A stretch of 64,000 bases of DNA. Source: Aquabacter spiritensis. GTDB taxonomy: Bacteria; Pseudomonadota; Alphaproteobacteria; Rhizobiales; Xanthobacteraceae. The stretch spans positions 186,001 to 250,000 of the forward strand of contig NZ_SMAI01000007.1 of assembly GCF_004346185.1 (NCBI RefSeq). Reading direction: 5' to 3'. This document shows positions 7,014 through 17,942 of this stretch, one piece after another (position 1 is the first letter of the stretch; every line of letters starts with the position of its first letter). The notes below the pieces were generated by a model, which worked only from the letters and a program-made list of their open reading frames with translations, made no database searches and was not told the DNA's origin. The position numbers and the translations under genes are program-made.

Positions 7014-9167
7014 ATGGAAACCGGCGCACTCGACGGCATCGTCGTCCTCGAACTCGGCGCGCGGGTGGCGGCCGGCGCGTGCGGATCGCTGCTCGCCCAG
7101 CTCGGCGCGACGGTGGTCCTGGTCGAGGGGCTGCCGGTCGTCGGGCCGGGCGCGAAATGGGACGCGCGCGCGCAGATCGCGCTCGGCAAGCTGAGCCTGC
7201 GCCTCGACGCGTCGGACCCGGCCGACCGCGCCCGGCTCGCCGCGCTCGCCGCGCGGGCCGACGTGGTGCTGATTTCGAGCGACATGGACGGCCCGTGCGC
7301 TTTCCTGCCCGAGGGCTGGACCGAGGGCCGGATCGTGTGCGACTTCACCGCCTTCGGCGCCGCCACGCCGCGCGGGACGGTGCCGGTCGCCGAGGCGCAG
7401 ATCCAGGCCTTGACCGGCATCATCGACACGACCGGCGATCCCGGCGGCGCCCCGGTGCCGGTGGATCTGCCGGTGGTCGAGGCGATGACCGCCGCCTATG
7501 GCGCCGCCGGGGTGGTCGCCGCGCTGCGGGTGGCGCGCCGCACCGGCCTGGTCCAGACCATCGACATGGCTCTCTATGACTGCGCCTTCGCCGCCATGGC
7601 GACCTTCCTGCCGCGCCTGCTCGCCGGGGAGGATGGCAGCCCGGAGCGGATCGGCAACCGCCACGCCATGATCTCGCCCTGGAACGTGTTCCGCGCCGCC
7701 GACGGCTGGGTGCTGATCTGCGCCGGCACCGACCAGCAATGGCAGCGTCTGTGCACTCTGATGGCGCGCCCGGATCTGGCCGACGACCCCCGCACTGCCC
7801 ACATCGCCGACCGGGTGCGCCATGCCGCGGAGGTGGATGCGCAGGTCGGAGCCTGGGCGGCGACCCAGAGCGTCGCGGCCTGCATCGCGCGGCTGAGCGA
7901 GATCGCCATCGCCTGCGGCCCGGTGGCGGAGATTTCCGGCCATCCCGTCGAGCCGAACCTTGACGCCCGCGGTCTGGTCCGGCGCGTGCGGGACGCGGCC
8001 GGCGGGCACGCGCTGTTCCTCCCCGGCTCGCCCTTGCAGATGGACGCGACGCCGGGCCGGGTGCCGGAGGATCTGCCGGCGCCCGATTCCGGCCGGGCCG
8101 ACATCGACCGCCTCCTCGCCACGGCGCACCCCGCGGCTGCGGCCGGCGCGCGGCCCGCGACGCCGCCGGAGGCGCCGCCCGAAGCGCCGCTCGCCGGGGT
8201 GCGCGTGGTCGAGATCGGCCATTACACGACCGCCCCGCTCGCCACCAAGCATCTCGCCGCGCTGGGCGCGGAGGTGATCAAGATCGAGCCGCCGGAGGGC
8301 GAAGCCACCCGCGCCTGGCCGCCGACCCAGGACGGCCAGGGCTATTTCTTCACTTATATGAATTCCGATAAGAAGAGCGTCACCCTGGATCTCGGCACGC
8401 CGGCCGGCGCCGCATCGCTGCGCGCGCTGCTCGCCACCGCCGACATCCTGGTGGAAAATCTGAAGCCCGGCGCGCTCGCCAAGCGCGGCTTCTCGCCGGA
8501 GGCGGTGCACGCGCTCAATCCGCGCCTCGTCTATTGCAGCGTCTCCGGTTTCGGCGCGCGCGGCCTCTATCCCGGCCGCCCCGCCTTCGACACCGTGATC
8601 CAGGCCATGTCGGGCCTGATGGACGTGGTGCGCGCCGACGGCGTGCCGATGAAGACCGGCATTTCGACCTCGGACCTGCTCGGCGCCCAGATCTCGCTGC
8701 TCGCCATGCTGGCGGCGCTGGAGCATCGCGACGCGACCGGCCAGGGCCAGTGGATCGACCTCTCGATGCAGGACATCACCGCCTGGCTGACGCAATGGGC
8801 CTGGAACGGCGCGCGGTTCGGCGCCGATTGGCGGCTCGAAGCCTGCGCCGACGGCTATGTCATGCTGCGCGCGCCGCGCGCGGATCCCGCCCCCGCCGCG
8901 CTGGCGGAGGGCCGGGACCTGCCGCGCGCCCAGCTCGTCGCCGCGCTGGAGGCGGCCGGCATCCCGGCGGCGCCGGTCCTCGGCGTCGCCGAAATGTTCG
9001 CCCAGCCGCTGCCGGCGGCCCGCGGCCTTTATGTCCGCGTCGCCGCCGAAGGCCGCGACTGGCCGCTGCTGAAGACCCCGATCGGCCTCGCGGCGACACC
9101 CCCCCGCGTGCGCCACCCGATGCCCGCCCTCGGCCGCGACACCGCGGTCTATGTGGGCGGGGCGTAG
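7014..9167 (+). CDS. Double-domain class III CoA-transferase (CaiB/BaiF family)
   Basis: Two CoA-transferase family III modules are joined in one 717-residue chain. The first covers about residues 3-380 and the second about 390-717, beginning LAGVRVVEIGHYTTAPLATK. In this family an aspartate following an SMQ-like turn forms the glutamyl/aspartyl-CoA intermediate. The second module has LSMQDITAW and the first has MALYDCAFAA, so both keep the aspartate. The linker around residues 378-390 is Pro/Ala-rich. ATG 7014 is preceded by GCAGGGAGAAGGC. Family members move CoA between carboxylic acids without ATP. In this cluster it probably activates the organic acid handled by the neighbouring enzymes. 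Fusion probably replaces a dimer of single-domain proteins. Confidence 0.88.
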   Translation: METGALDGIVVLELGARVAAGACGSLLAQLGATVVLVEGLPVVGPGAKWDARAQIALGKLSLRLDASDPADRARLAALAARADVVLISSDMDGPCAFLPEGWTEGRIVCDFTAFGAATPRGTVPVAEAQIQALTGIIDTTGDPGGAPVPVDLPVVEAMTAAYGAAGVVAALRVARRTGLVQTIDMALYDCAFAAMATFLPRLLAGEDGSPERIGNRHAMISPWNVFRAADGWVLICAGTDQQWQRLCTLMARPDLADDPRTAHIADRVRHAAEVDAQVGAWAATQSVAACIARLSEIAIACGPVAEISGHPVEPNLDARGLVRRVRDAAGGHALFLPGSPLQMDATPGRVPEDLPAPDSGRADIDRLLATAHPAAAAGARPATPPEAPPEAPLAGVRVVEIGHYTTAPLATKHLAALGAEVIKIEPPEGEATRAWPPTQDGQGYFFTYMNSDKKSVTLDLGTPAGAASLRALLATADILVENLKPGALAKRGFSPEAVHALNPRLVYCSVSGFGARGLYPGRPAFDTVIQAMSGLMDVVRADGVPMKTGISTSDLLGAQISLLAMLAALEHRDATGQGQWIDLSMQDITAWLTQWAWNGARFGADWRLEACADGYVMLRAPRADPAPAALAEGRDLPRAQLVAALEAAGIPAAPVLGVAEMFAQPLPAARGLYVRVAAEGRDWPLLKTPIGLAATPPRVRHPMPALGRDTAVYVGGA

Positions 9168-9598
9168 CGTATCCGCCGATCCGTCGATTTCAATCTGAGC
9201 CGATCAGGCTCTGCTGGATGGACTCCTCCGCTCGGAACCTCGTGTTCCGCGCGGCGGTGATGGCATCGACCGCCCTGGGAAGCAGACGTATGCAGCGGCG
9301 CTGCAATACGCCCCACCCGGTTTGCCGAACCTTCCGATGTGAAGGCGTGTGGTGACCGGGGCTTGGCCATAACCGTCATAATGGCTTAAGTTTGTGCACA
9401 GGCTCGAAGAGGGCCGGGGTCCCAGCGGCGCAACAAGGACCCCTGCGAGAGAGAGATCTCGCATTTCTTCAGTCAGCCGAGGCCGTTTGAGCCGGAGACC
9501 CGCTTGGGCGCCAGATGACACGATACGCGCGGAAGCGGCGCATACGGTCACAAAAGAGGCCTGATGGCTTCGCCTTGGCGGCTCAATGAAAGGCTCGC
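9168..9598. other. Intergenic region before the BCCT transporter
   Basis: No convincing gene is seen in these 431 bp. An inverted repeat CGGAAC-CTCGT-GTTCCG lies at 9233-9249 and is a possible operator or hairpin. Short frames on both strands have no recognisable product. The transporter's own promoter is expected in the last 200 bp but no clear -35/-10 pair could be fixed. Confidence 0.5.
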
Positions 9599-11608
<2,010 letters not shown>

Positions 11609-11656
11609 GTGCCGCGCCGATCGGCTTGCATCGCAACCCGATCGGATAAAGCGGCC

Positions 11657-12397
11657 CTAAGCGCGGCCGGTGCCGCCGGCGGCGGCCGGTGGGTGGAGGG
11701 AGAGGCAGGGCACCAGCCCGGCGGGGATCGGAATGCTCGCGGCATGGGTGCGCCCATGGGCGAGCAGTTTCGGCAGGACATGGGTGTGCGGCCCGTCCGG
11801 GCTGCGCCCGCCGGCCGGCGGGATCGGCTGGAACACCTCGATCCGCCCCAGTGCGGACACGAACACCCGGTGCGGCCCGTGCGCCAGGATGGCCCCGATC
11901 GGGCCGTCCGGCGCCAGAAGGGGCCGCCCCTCGGCCGCGCGCAGCGCCGCGATCAGATCCGGCGCGCGGGTGCGCACGCAGGCCTCGACGCTGGAGAGGC
12001 CGATGCCGAGATCGAACAGGAGGGCGCCGTCATCCTCGGCCCGCAAAGCGGCGGCATCCGGGCCGAGTTCCGTGATCGTGGTGCGCCCGGCGCGCTGCGC
12101 GTGGGCGGCGGGCAGGCAGGCGGCGGCGGCCGGGACGCGGCGCTCGGCATGGCGCGAGGGCATCGCATAATCGACGATCAATGTCTCGCCATGCGCCAGG
12201 ACCCGGAGCCCGCCGCGCGCCGTGACGGCGGTGAGGGCGTCGGGCGCGACATCCAGACGGACCGGCTCGTCGGGCGCCCGCATGAATTCCGCGATGGCGC
12301 CGAAAATGCCGAGGCTCCAGCCGGTGCCGGCGTCCCGCACATGGCGGGCGAGGCGGGCGAAGGGCGTGTCGTCGGGAGAGATCATGTCCGGCTCCAT
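11657..12397 (-). CDS. Conserved hypothetical protein, last gene of the cobalamin uptake operon
   Basis: I do not recognise a characterised domain in this 246-residue soluble protein. It has no signal peptide or membrane segment. Visible features are a GWSLGIFGAIAEFMRAP start region, an acidic DDGALLFDLGIGL stretch and a C-terminal PHTHVLPKLLAHGRTH region with several His residues. It starts 2 bp after the stop of the ATPase gene, so it belongs to the riboswitch-controlled operon. By position it may help handle cobalamin or a related tetrapyrrole, but this is inference from context only. The convergent BCCT gene ends 48 bp away. Confidence 0.7.
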   Translation of the reverse strand: MEPDMISPDDTPFARLARHVRDAGTGWSLGIFGAIAEFMRAPDEPVRLDVAPDALTAVTARGGLRVLAHGETLIVDYAMPSRHAERRVPAAAACLPAAHAQRAGRTTITELGPDAAALRAEDDGALLFDLGIGLSSVEACVRTRAPDLIAALRAAEGRPLLAPDGPIGAILAHGPHRVFVSALGRIEVFQPIPPAGGRSPDGPHTHVLPKLLAHGRTHAASIPIPAGLVPCLSLHPPAAAGGTGRA

Positions 12398-12399
12398 GC

Positions 12400-13164
12400 T
12401 CAGGCGCCCGGCTCCCGCCGCCGCCAGGGAATGACATACAGCTCGCCGTCGCGCACGCCGCTCTCGACCGTGACGCCATAGGCGTCCAGGACGCGCCCGG
12501 CCGTGAGGACCTCGGCGGGCCGGCCCTCGGCGATGGCGCGGCCGGCCTTCAGCAGCAGCAGGCGGTCGCAGAAGCGCGCCGCGAGGGTGAGATCGTGCAG
12601 CACCACCACCACCGCCGCGCCGCCGCGCGCGGCGGCGCGCAGCGCCTCCATCATCTGGAGCTGGTGGGAGGGATCGAGCGCGGCCACCGGCTCGTCGGCG
12701 AGCAGGAGCGGCGCCTCCACCGCCAGCGCGCGGGCCAGCAGAACGCGGGCGCGCTCGCCGCCGGACAGCGTGCCCGCGGCCCGGCTGCGCAGGCCGAGCA
12801 GGTCCGCAGCTTCCAAAGCGCGCAGCACGGCGGCGTCGATCCGCGCCGCGCCGTGCGGCAGCCGGCCGAGCGCGACCACCTCCTCGACCGGCAGCGGCCA
12901 GTGGATCCGCCCGTCCTGCGCGAGATAGGCGACGCTGCGCCCGCGCGCGGCGGCGCCCAGATCCGCCAGCGGCTGCCCGTCATAGGTGACCGCTCCCGCC
13001 GCCAGCGGCGCGAGCCCGCACAGGGCCCGCAGCAAAGTGGTCTTGCCGGCGCCGTTGGGACCGATCAGCCCCAGCATCTCGCCGCCCCGCAGGTCGAGCG
13101 AGACCCCCGAGAGAAGGCGCGCGCCGCCCTGCACGATCGCGATGTCGCGGGCCGCGAGGATCAT
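12400..13164 (-). CDS. btuD: Cobalamin ABC transporter ATP-binding protein
   Basis: The 254-residue ATPase has Walker A GPNGAGKTTLL, a Q-loop (YLAQDGRIHWPL), signature LSGGERARVLLARAL, Walker B LLLADEPVAALDP and the H-loop in VVVLHDL. The start ATG 13164 overlaps the permease stop by 4 bp (ATGA), as expected for a coupled FecCD-type system. The open frame continues upstream of this start only because of GC bias. The sequence alone would also fit heme or siderophore import (HmuV/FepC). The cobalamin riboswitch upstream of the operon points to vitamin B12. Confidence 0.88.
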   Translation of the reverse strand: MILAARDIAIVQGGARLLSGVSLDLRGGEMLGLIGPNGAGKTTLLRALCGLAPLAAGAVTYDGQPLADLGAAARGRSVAYLAQDGRIHWPLPVEEVVALGRLPHGAARIDAAVLRALEAADLLGLRSRAAGTLSGGERARVLLARALAVEAPLLLADEPVAALDPSHQLQMMEALRAAARGGAAVVVVLHDLTLAARFCDRLLLLKAGRAIAEGRPAEVLTAGRVLDAYGVTVESGVRDGELYVIPWRRREPGA

Positions 13165-14144
13165 GCGTCCCCCGCCTTCAGCCGGCGCAGCAGCGCGAGG
13201 AAGAAGGGCGCGCCGATCAAGGCCGTCACCACCCCGAGCTTCAGTTCGGGCCGGGTCGGCACGAGCCGGACGGCGATGTCGGCCGAAAGCGTCAGCGCGG
13301 CGCCCGCCAGCCCGCTCGCCAGCAGCAGCCGGCCGGGGCGGTGCCCGACGAAGGGCCGCATGAGATGCGGCACGACCAGCCCGACAAAGCCGATCGCGCC
13401 CGCCACGGCGACGCTCGCGCCCACCGCCGCCGCGGTCCCGCCGATCACCAGCAGCCGGGCGCGGCGCAGCGAGACCCCGAGGCTCTCGGCGGTCTCCTCG
13501 CCGAGGGTCAGAGCATCCATCGCGCGCCCGGTCGCGAGCACCAGGGCGCAGCCGAGCGCCATGAAGGGCAGCGCCAGCGCGACGTGCAGCAGGCTGCGAT
13601 CGGACAGCGAGCCCATCAGCCAGAACACCAGTTCGAGCGCGGCATAGGGGCTCGGGGCGAGGTTGAGGGCGAGCGCGGTCAGCGCCCCGGCGAGGCTGTT
13701 CACCGCGACGCCGGCGAGGATCAGCGTCGCGGTCCCGGCGCCGCGCCGCACGAGATGCAGCAGGACCGCGGTCGCCAGCCCCGCCCCGGCGAGCCCGCCG
13801 AGCGGCAGCGCCAAAGCAAAACGCGCGGAAAACCCGAAATAGAAGGCGACGACCGCCCCGAGCGCCGCCGCGCCCGACACCCCGACGAGGCCCGGATCGG
13901 CGAGCGGGTTGCGCATCAGCCCCTGCAGCGCCGCGCCGGTGAGGCCGAGGCTGAAGCCGACCGCCGCCCCGAGCACGGCGCGCGGCAGGCGCAGTTCGGC
14001 GAGGATCAAGGCGTCGAGCGAGCGCCGCCCCGCGAGAAGGTCGCGCAGCGCCGCGGCGACATCGAGCGGCGCAGCGCCGATCGCGACCGACGCCCCCATG
14101 AGCAGCAGGACCAGACCGGAGAGGGCGGCGACGAGGCGGGTCAT
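13161..14144 (-). CDS. btuC: Cobalamin ABC transporter permease, FecCD/BtuC family
   Basis: The 327-residue integral membrane protein has about nine to ten hydrophobic helices and the family stretch LGAAVGFSLGLTGAALQGLMRNPLADP (around residue 65), followed by LGVSGAAALGAVVAFY. The FecCD family dimerises to form the channel of B12, heme and siderophore importers. Its start at 14144 overlaps the upstream binding-protein stop by 4 bp and its own stop overlaps the ATPase start by 4 bp, so all three are translationally coupled. The C-terminal cytoplasmic motif LVPTRPELKLGVVTALIGAPFF contacts the ATPase in relatives. Confidence 0.9.
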   Translation of the reverse strand: MTRLVAALSGLVLLLMGASVAIGAAPLDVAAALRDLLAGRRSLDALILAELRLPRAVLGAAVGFSLGLTGAALQGLMRNPLADPGLVGVSGAAALGAVVAFYFGFSARFALALPLGGLAGAGLATAVLLHLVRRGAGTATLILAGVAVNSLAGALTALALNLAPSPYAALELVFWLMGSLSDRSLLHVALALPFMALGCALVLATGRAMDALTLGEETAESLGVSLRRARLLVIGGTAAAVGASVAVAGAIGFVGLVVPHLMRPFVGHRPGRLLLASGLAGAALTLSADIAVRLVPTRPELKLGVVTALIGAPFFLALLRRLKAGDA

Positions 14145-15025
14145 TCGGGGCGGCCCGCTCGGGCCGCGAGCCGGCGCGCGGCCTCGGCCAGTTCCGGCCC
14201 GGCGCAGGCCCAGAGCCGCGTCGGCAGGCCGAGGGTGCGCCGGCCCGCCAGAGCGGGGTGATGGAGCAGCTCGTCCGCCAGCGAGGGCGGGGCGTCGGAG
14301 GCGGCATTGATCACCAGCAGATCGGGCTGCGCCGCGACCACCTCCTCCAGCGCCAATTGGCCCATCCGGTCGGACGCGAGCCGCGCCGCGAGATTGTCGA
14401 ACCCGGCAAGGCCCAGGATCTCGTCCACCAGCGAGCCGCGCCCGGCGGTGAAGCCGTTGGGCCGCAGCACGATGGCGGTCGGGCGCTGCGGCGGGGCCGG
14501 CGGCAGGCCGGCGAAGGCCGCCTTCATCCCGGCGATCATCGCCGCGCCCCGCTCCGGCACACCGATCCGCTCCGCCACGCCGCGGATCTGGTCGTAGACC
14601 GCGGCGAGGCTGTCCGGTACGCCGAGTTCGAGGACCGGCAAACCGAGCCGCCGCAGCAGCGCGGTCGTGGTGCGGGTGGTGAAGGCGCCGACGATCACGA
14701 GGTCCGGCCGCAGCGCCACGATCTCCTCGGCGAGGCCGCGATTGACCGGAACGTCGCGGGCGCGGTCCGCGACGTTCGAGCTGCGCGGATCGCGCGCGAG
14801 ATAGGTGACGGACGCCACCTGGTCGGGATCGGCGAGGCGCAGCACCAGTTCGTCCGCGCACAGATTGAGCGAGACGATGCGCATCGGCCGCGGCGCCTCC
14901 GCCTTGGCCGATGCGCCCGCGCACAGGCTCCCCAGCGCCGCCGCGAGGAGAAGGCCGGCGCCGCCGCGCATTGCGGCCCCGCCGGTCCCGGGCCAGGCGC
15001 CCGCGCGCCGCAGGAGATGCCGCAT
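14141..15025 (-). CDS. btuF: Periplasmic cobalamin-binding protein, BtuF family
   Basis: This is a class III periplasmic binding protein (294 residues from ATG 15025). The mature domain begins PMRIVSLNLCADELVLRL, then YLARDPRSSNVADRARDVPVNRGLAEEIVALRPDLVI, typical of BtuF/FecB-like domains with two lobes joined by a long helix. The leader is MRHLLRRAGAWPGTGG followed by a hydrophobic GLLLAAALGSLCAGASA core. ATG 15025 has GAGG six bases ahead and begins 8 bp after the receptor gene stops. ATG 14971 is an alternative that gives a shorter signal peptide. It delivers the ligand from the outer-membrane receptor to the permease. Confidence 0.86.
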   Translation of the reverse strand: MRHLLRRAGAWPGTGGAAMRGGAGLLLAAALGSLCAGASAKAEAPRPMRIVSLNLCADELVLRLADPDQVASVTYLARDPRSSNVADRARDVPVNRGLAEEIVALRPDLVIVGAFTTRTTTALLRRLGLPVLELGVPDSLAAVYDQIRGVAERIGVPERGAAMIAGMKAAFAGLPPAPPQRPTAIVLRPNGFTAGRGSLVDEILGLAGFDNLAARLASDRMGQLALEEVVAAQPDLLVINAASDAPPSLADELLHHPALAGRRTLGLPTRLWACAGPELAEAARRLAARAGRPE

Positions 15026-15033
15026 CGCCCGCC

Positions 15034-17082
15034 TCAATAGGTGAACTTGATCCCGCCATAGGCGCCGAAGCCCGGGGCGAGGAAGCCGTTGGGATTTTCG
15101 TAGGTCTGGTCGAACAGATTGTCGATCCGCCCGAACAGGGTCGCCGCCGGGCCGAGGGCATAATTGGCGGCGAGGTTCACCACGGTATAGCCGGGCTGGT
15201 CGATCGTCTCGCTGGAGAGCCGCACGATGTCCCACCAGGACGAGGCATAGATCAGGCTCGCCGACAGCGTGAGGGCGTCGGTCGGATTCCAGTCGGCGGT
15301 CACGCTCACCTTGGTGTTGGGCCGGCGGAGCGGCGTGCAGGAGGTCGGCGTCAGCGGCGCGCAGGCGGCGCCGAACGGTTCGCCCGGCGGCATATAGCCC
15401 ACGACGTACGTGTAGGTGTAATCCAGCCGCAGCTTCAGCCGCTCGGTGACCGCGACCGCCAAGAAGGTCTCGGCGCCCTGCGTGGTGGCGCTGGAAATAT
15501 TGACGTTCGCGTAGGTCACCGGGTCGTAGCTGATCAGATTGGTGATGTCGTTGTGGAAATAGGTGGCGCCGAAGGTCACCCGGCCGCCGAACACCTCCTG
15601 CGCGAAGCCGATGTCGTAGCCGGTGCTTTCCTCCGGCTTCAGATCGGCATTGCCATAATAGGGCGCGTAGAGCTGATAGAGCGAGGGCGCCTTGAAGCCG
15701 GTGCCGATGCTGCCGCGCAGCGTGGTGCCGGTCTCCGGGATGCGCAGGCCCGGCGCGAGGCGGAAGGTGGTGTGGTCGCCGAACGTGTCGTCGCTGTCAT
15801 AGCGGACATTGGCGGCATAGAAGACGCGGTCGAACGTGCCCTGCCATTCGCCGTAGACGCCGGTGTCGCCGGTATTGGCGGAGAGATCGGTATAAGCGGT
15901 CGAGGACGTCATGCTTTCGTCGCGCCGCTCGATGCCGGCGAGCAGGGTCTGGCCCGCCGCGACCGCGAAGTTGGAGCGCAGATAATAGACCTGCCGGTCG
16001 CCGTCATACTGGCCGTTGACGCCGGAATTCGGCCCGGTGGTCGGGTTGGACGTATTCATCGCGCTCACCCCGAAGGTCGTGGCGAGCCGCCCGTCGAGCG
16101 CGGTCCACACCCCCTCGCCCTTGGTGAAGAACAGGCTGGCGCCGCTGGTCGAGCGCTGCGGCGCGGGGATGCCGGAATAGAACGGCGGAGGATAGATGTC
16201 GGGTGTGAAGGCGAGCTGGCTGTCGATGTAGCGGGCGACGAAATTGAACGCGAGCGCGTCCGTCATCTGCAGGTCGAGGCGGGTCGAATAGGTCCAGTTG
16301 TCGTAGGAATTGGGATGGATCGGGCTGCCCGGCGGGACGATGTTCGGCGGCGTCACCGGGATGTCGGTGGACGAAAAATGCGTGACGTTGAAGGAATAGG
16401 CCAGTTGCTCGGTCGCGCCGCTCACCGCCGCCGCCTGGTTGAAGGTGCCGAGCGCGCCGCCCTCGACGAAGCCGAAGACCTTCGGCGGCCCCTCGCCCTT
16501 CTTGGTGGTGACCGAGATGACGCCGCCGATCGCATCCGAGCCGTAGAGCCCGCTCTGCGGGCCGCGCAGCACCTCGACGCGCGCGAGATCGGTGGCGAGG
16601 AGCTGGCCGAAATCGAACGCGCCGTTGGGGGTGGAGGGATTGCCGGCGTCGATGCCGTCGATCAGCACCTTGACGTGGTTGGAATTGGTGCCGCGGATGA
16701 ACACCGAGGTCTGGCCGCCCGGCCCGCCGGTCTGCACCACATTGAGGCCGGGCAGCGTCTGGAGCACCTGCGGGAGGGTGCGCAATTGCTGGCGGTCGAT
16801 CTCCTCGGCGGTGACGACGCTGACCGAGGAGGCGATCCGGTCGGCCGGGGTGGGGATGCCGGTGGCGCTCACCACCATTTCGGGCAGGTCGATGCTCTGG
16901 GCCGTGTCGGCCGTCTGCGCCAGCGCGGCGGCGGAGATGCAGACGAGTGGGGTGGCGAGAAGCGTGGCGAGCCGGGAGGCGCGGAGGGAGGCGCGGAGGG
17001 GGGCGGGGAGAGACGCGGTTGGCGCGGGAAGGCCGGCGGCGCGCGCGGCGCCGGGAACAAGACAAGCGGAAACGGTCGGCAT
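15034..17082 (-). CDS. btuB: TonB-dependent outer membrane cobalamin receptor, BtuB family
   Basis: The 682-residue protein has a long signal peptide ending about AAALAQ, a TonB-box-like stretch SIDLPEMVVSATGIPTP, a plug domain (LPQVLQTLPGLNVVQTGGPGGQTSVFIRG, then LIDGIDAGNPSTPNGAFDF and VEVLRGPQSGLYGSDAIGG), and a 22-strand type barrel ending with a C-terminal Tyr (GGIKFTY). BtuB takes up vitamin B12 with energy from TonB/ExbBD. The leader carries a cobalamin riboswitch, which makes the substrate assignment strong. It heads an operon with btuF, btuC, btuD and one unknown gene. Confidence 0.93.
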   Translation of the reverse strand: MPTVSACLVPGAARAAGLPAPTASLPAPLRASLRASRLATLLATPLVCISAAALAQTADTAQSIDLPEMVVSATGIPTPADRIASSVSVVTAEEIDRQQLRTLPQVLQTLPGLNVVQTGGPGGQTSVFIRGTNSNHVKVLIDGIDAGNPSTPNGAFDFGQLLATDLARVEVLRGPQSGLYGSDAIGGVISVTTKKGEGPPKVFGFVEGGALGTFNQAAAVSGATEQLAYSFNVTHFSSTDIPVTPPNIVPPGSPIHPNSYDNWTYSTRLDLQMTDALAFNFVARYIDSQLAFTPDIYPPPFYSGIPAPQRSTSGASLFFTKGEGVWTALDGRLATTFGVSAMNTSNPTTGPNSGVNGQYDGDRQVYYLRSNFAVAAGQTLLAGIERRDESMTSSTAYTDLSANTGDTGVYGEWQGTFDRVFYAANVRYDSDDTFGDHTTFRLAPGLRIPETGTTLRGSIGTGFKAPSLYQLYAPYYGNADLKPEESTGYDIGFAQEVFGGRVTFGATYFHNDITNLISYDPVTYANVNISSATTQGAETFLAVAVTERLKLRLDYTYTYVVGYMPPGEPFGAACAPLTPTSCTPLRRPNTKVSVTADWNPTDALTLSASLIYASSWWDIVRLSSETIDQPGYTVVNLAANYALGPAATLFGRIDNLFDQTYENPNGFLAPGFGAYGGIKFTY

Positions 17083-17202
17083 GAAAGCCTCGGCGGGACG
17101 AGTGGCACGTCACCGCGAACGAGGCCGCCTGGCGGCCGAACGGCCGCCGGGACTAACCACGATCAGGACACCCCGCCCGACGTGCTCGCGCGTGACCACG
17201 GC

Positions 17203-17382
17203 TGACGGCAGGTCTCCTGGCTCGCGGGTCACCATGCAATCGTCGCCTTCCCAGGCCGAGGCCCAGTGGCTGATGACGACGCACTCGCCGCTTACAGTTG
17301 CGGGGGCAGCCGCGGCATCGGGCACGATCCATTCCGGACCCCGCCCCCACCGCGTTCCCTTTTGATCCCGTGAAGGAACCGT
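17203..17382 (-). promoter_or_regulatory. Cobalamin (AdoCbl) riboswitch controlling the btu operon
   Basis: On the minus strand the region contains the canonical parts in order: GGTTCC followed by an A-rich loop and GGGAACGCGGTG, then GGCTGCCCCCGCAACTGTAA, GCCACTGGGCCTCGG and GGGAAGGCG, and finally the B12 box AGCCAGGAGACCTGCC at 17207-17222. It lies about 120 bp before the btuB start. In this class the ligand-bound form shuts down transcription or translation of cobalamin uptake genes. No strong U-run hairpin follows, so control of ribosome access to btuB is likely. The 5' limit is approximate. Confidence 0.93.
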
Positions 17383-17420
17383 CCCGCCGAGGCTAGGCGG
17401 TTCGGGTCGGCGGCGTCAAC

Positions 17421-17713
17421 ATGGATTTGGGCGCGCGGGGGATGGGGGATATTGCGGCGCTGCGCTTTCTCTACGGGCCGCGCTCCCTGGCTTTGGTCGG
17501 CGCTTGTGCCGCTACGATTGGTGTAACGGTGTCGCCGGTCTCGCAAAGGCGGTTCGTCTGGCGTGCGAACCGCCGCCTCCGCAGGCTTTGCCGCGCGCCG
17601 TCAAGGAAATCGATGCGCTGGCGGCAACCGGCACGAAGGCGATCCTGTGCCATGCCGGAGCGACTTTGCCAGTGCCCCCAGCCGCCCGCGGGCAAGGGAT
17701 TGTCGACCCTTGA
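17421..17713 (+). pseudogene. Possible remnant of an ADP-forming acyl-CoA synthetase (CoA-binding domain)
   Basis: The frame from ATG 17421 reads IAALRFLYGPRSLALVGAC, which resembles the N-terminal CoA-binding domain of ADP-forming acetate-CoA ligases (LF-PRS-ALVGAS). The similarity is then lost and appears in the +2-shifted frame at about 17590-17670 as LPRAVKEIDALAATGTKAI followed by LCHAG, which resembles the next strand-helix of the same domain. The downstream ATP-grasp and ligase domains are absent. The simplest reading is a decayed, frameshifted and truncated gene. The similarity is short and judged by eye, so it is tentative. Confidence 0.4.
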
Positions 17714-17854
17714 GAAGAACATGGCGCAGAGGGTCTGCCTGCTCGCGCGATGACCGTTCCTCCCCGAAACACCCAACAGAGCCCGCCGGCTTCCCTCCTG
17801 GGGGAAAGCGCAGAATCACCCCGAAGCTCACGAGGCATGCCTCAAAGCGGCGCA

Positions 17855-17872
17855 ATACTCCATTTGGAGTAT
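17855..17872. promoter_or_regulatory. 18-bp palindrome at the edge of the AT-rich island, candidate operator
   Basis: ATACTCCA-TT-TGGAGTAT is a perfect palindrome with 8-bp arms, 70 bp before the ATG of the small secreted protein at 17943. Its symmetry and position fit a dimeric regulator site near the promoter. No matching regulator gene lies in the island. Confidence 0.45.
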
Positions 17873-17942
17873 GTGGTCCTTTTGTGAGATCTGTATCTTC
17901 CTGCACAGACGTTTCAATTTGCCCTCATCTTGGAGCAGCGAA

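Noticed and set aside
13161-15161. Single 666-codon frame joining the cobalamin permease with upstream sequence
   Set aside because: The first half is a shadow frame of btuF; the permease proper starts at 14144 with an ATGA overlap.
16592-17365. Plus-strand open frame over the btuB start and riboswitch
   Set aside because: It is antisense to a clear TonB receptor and a conserved riboswitch, with no domain.
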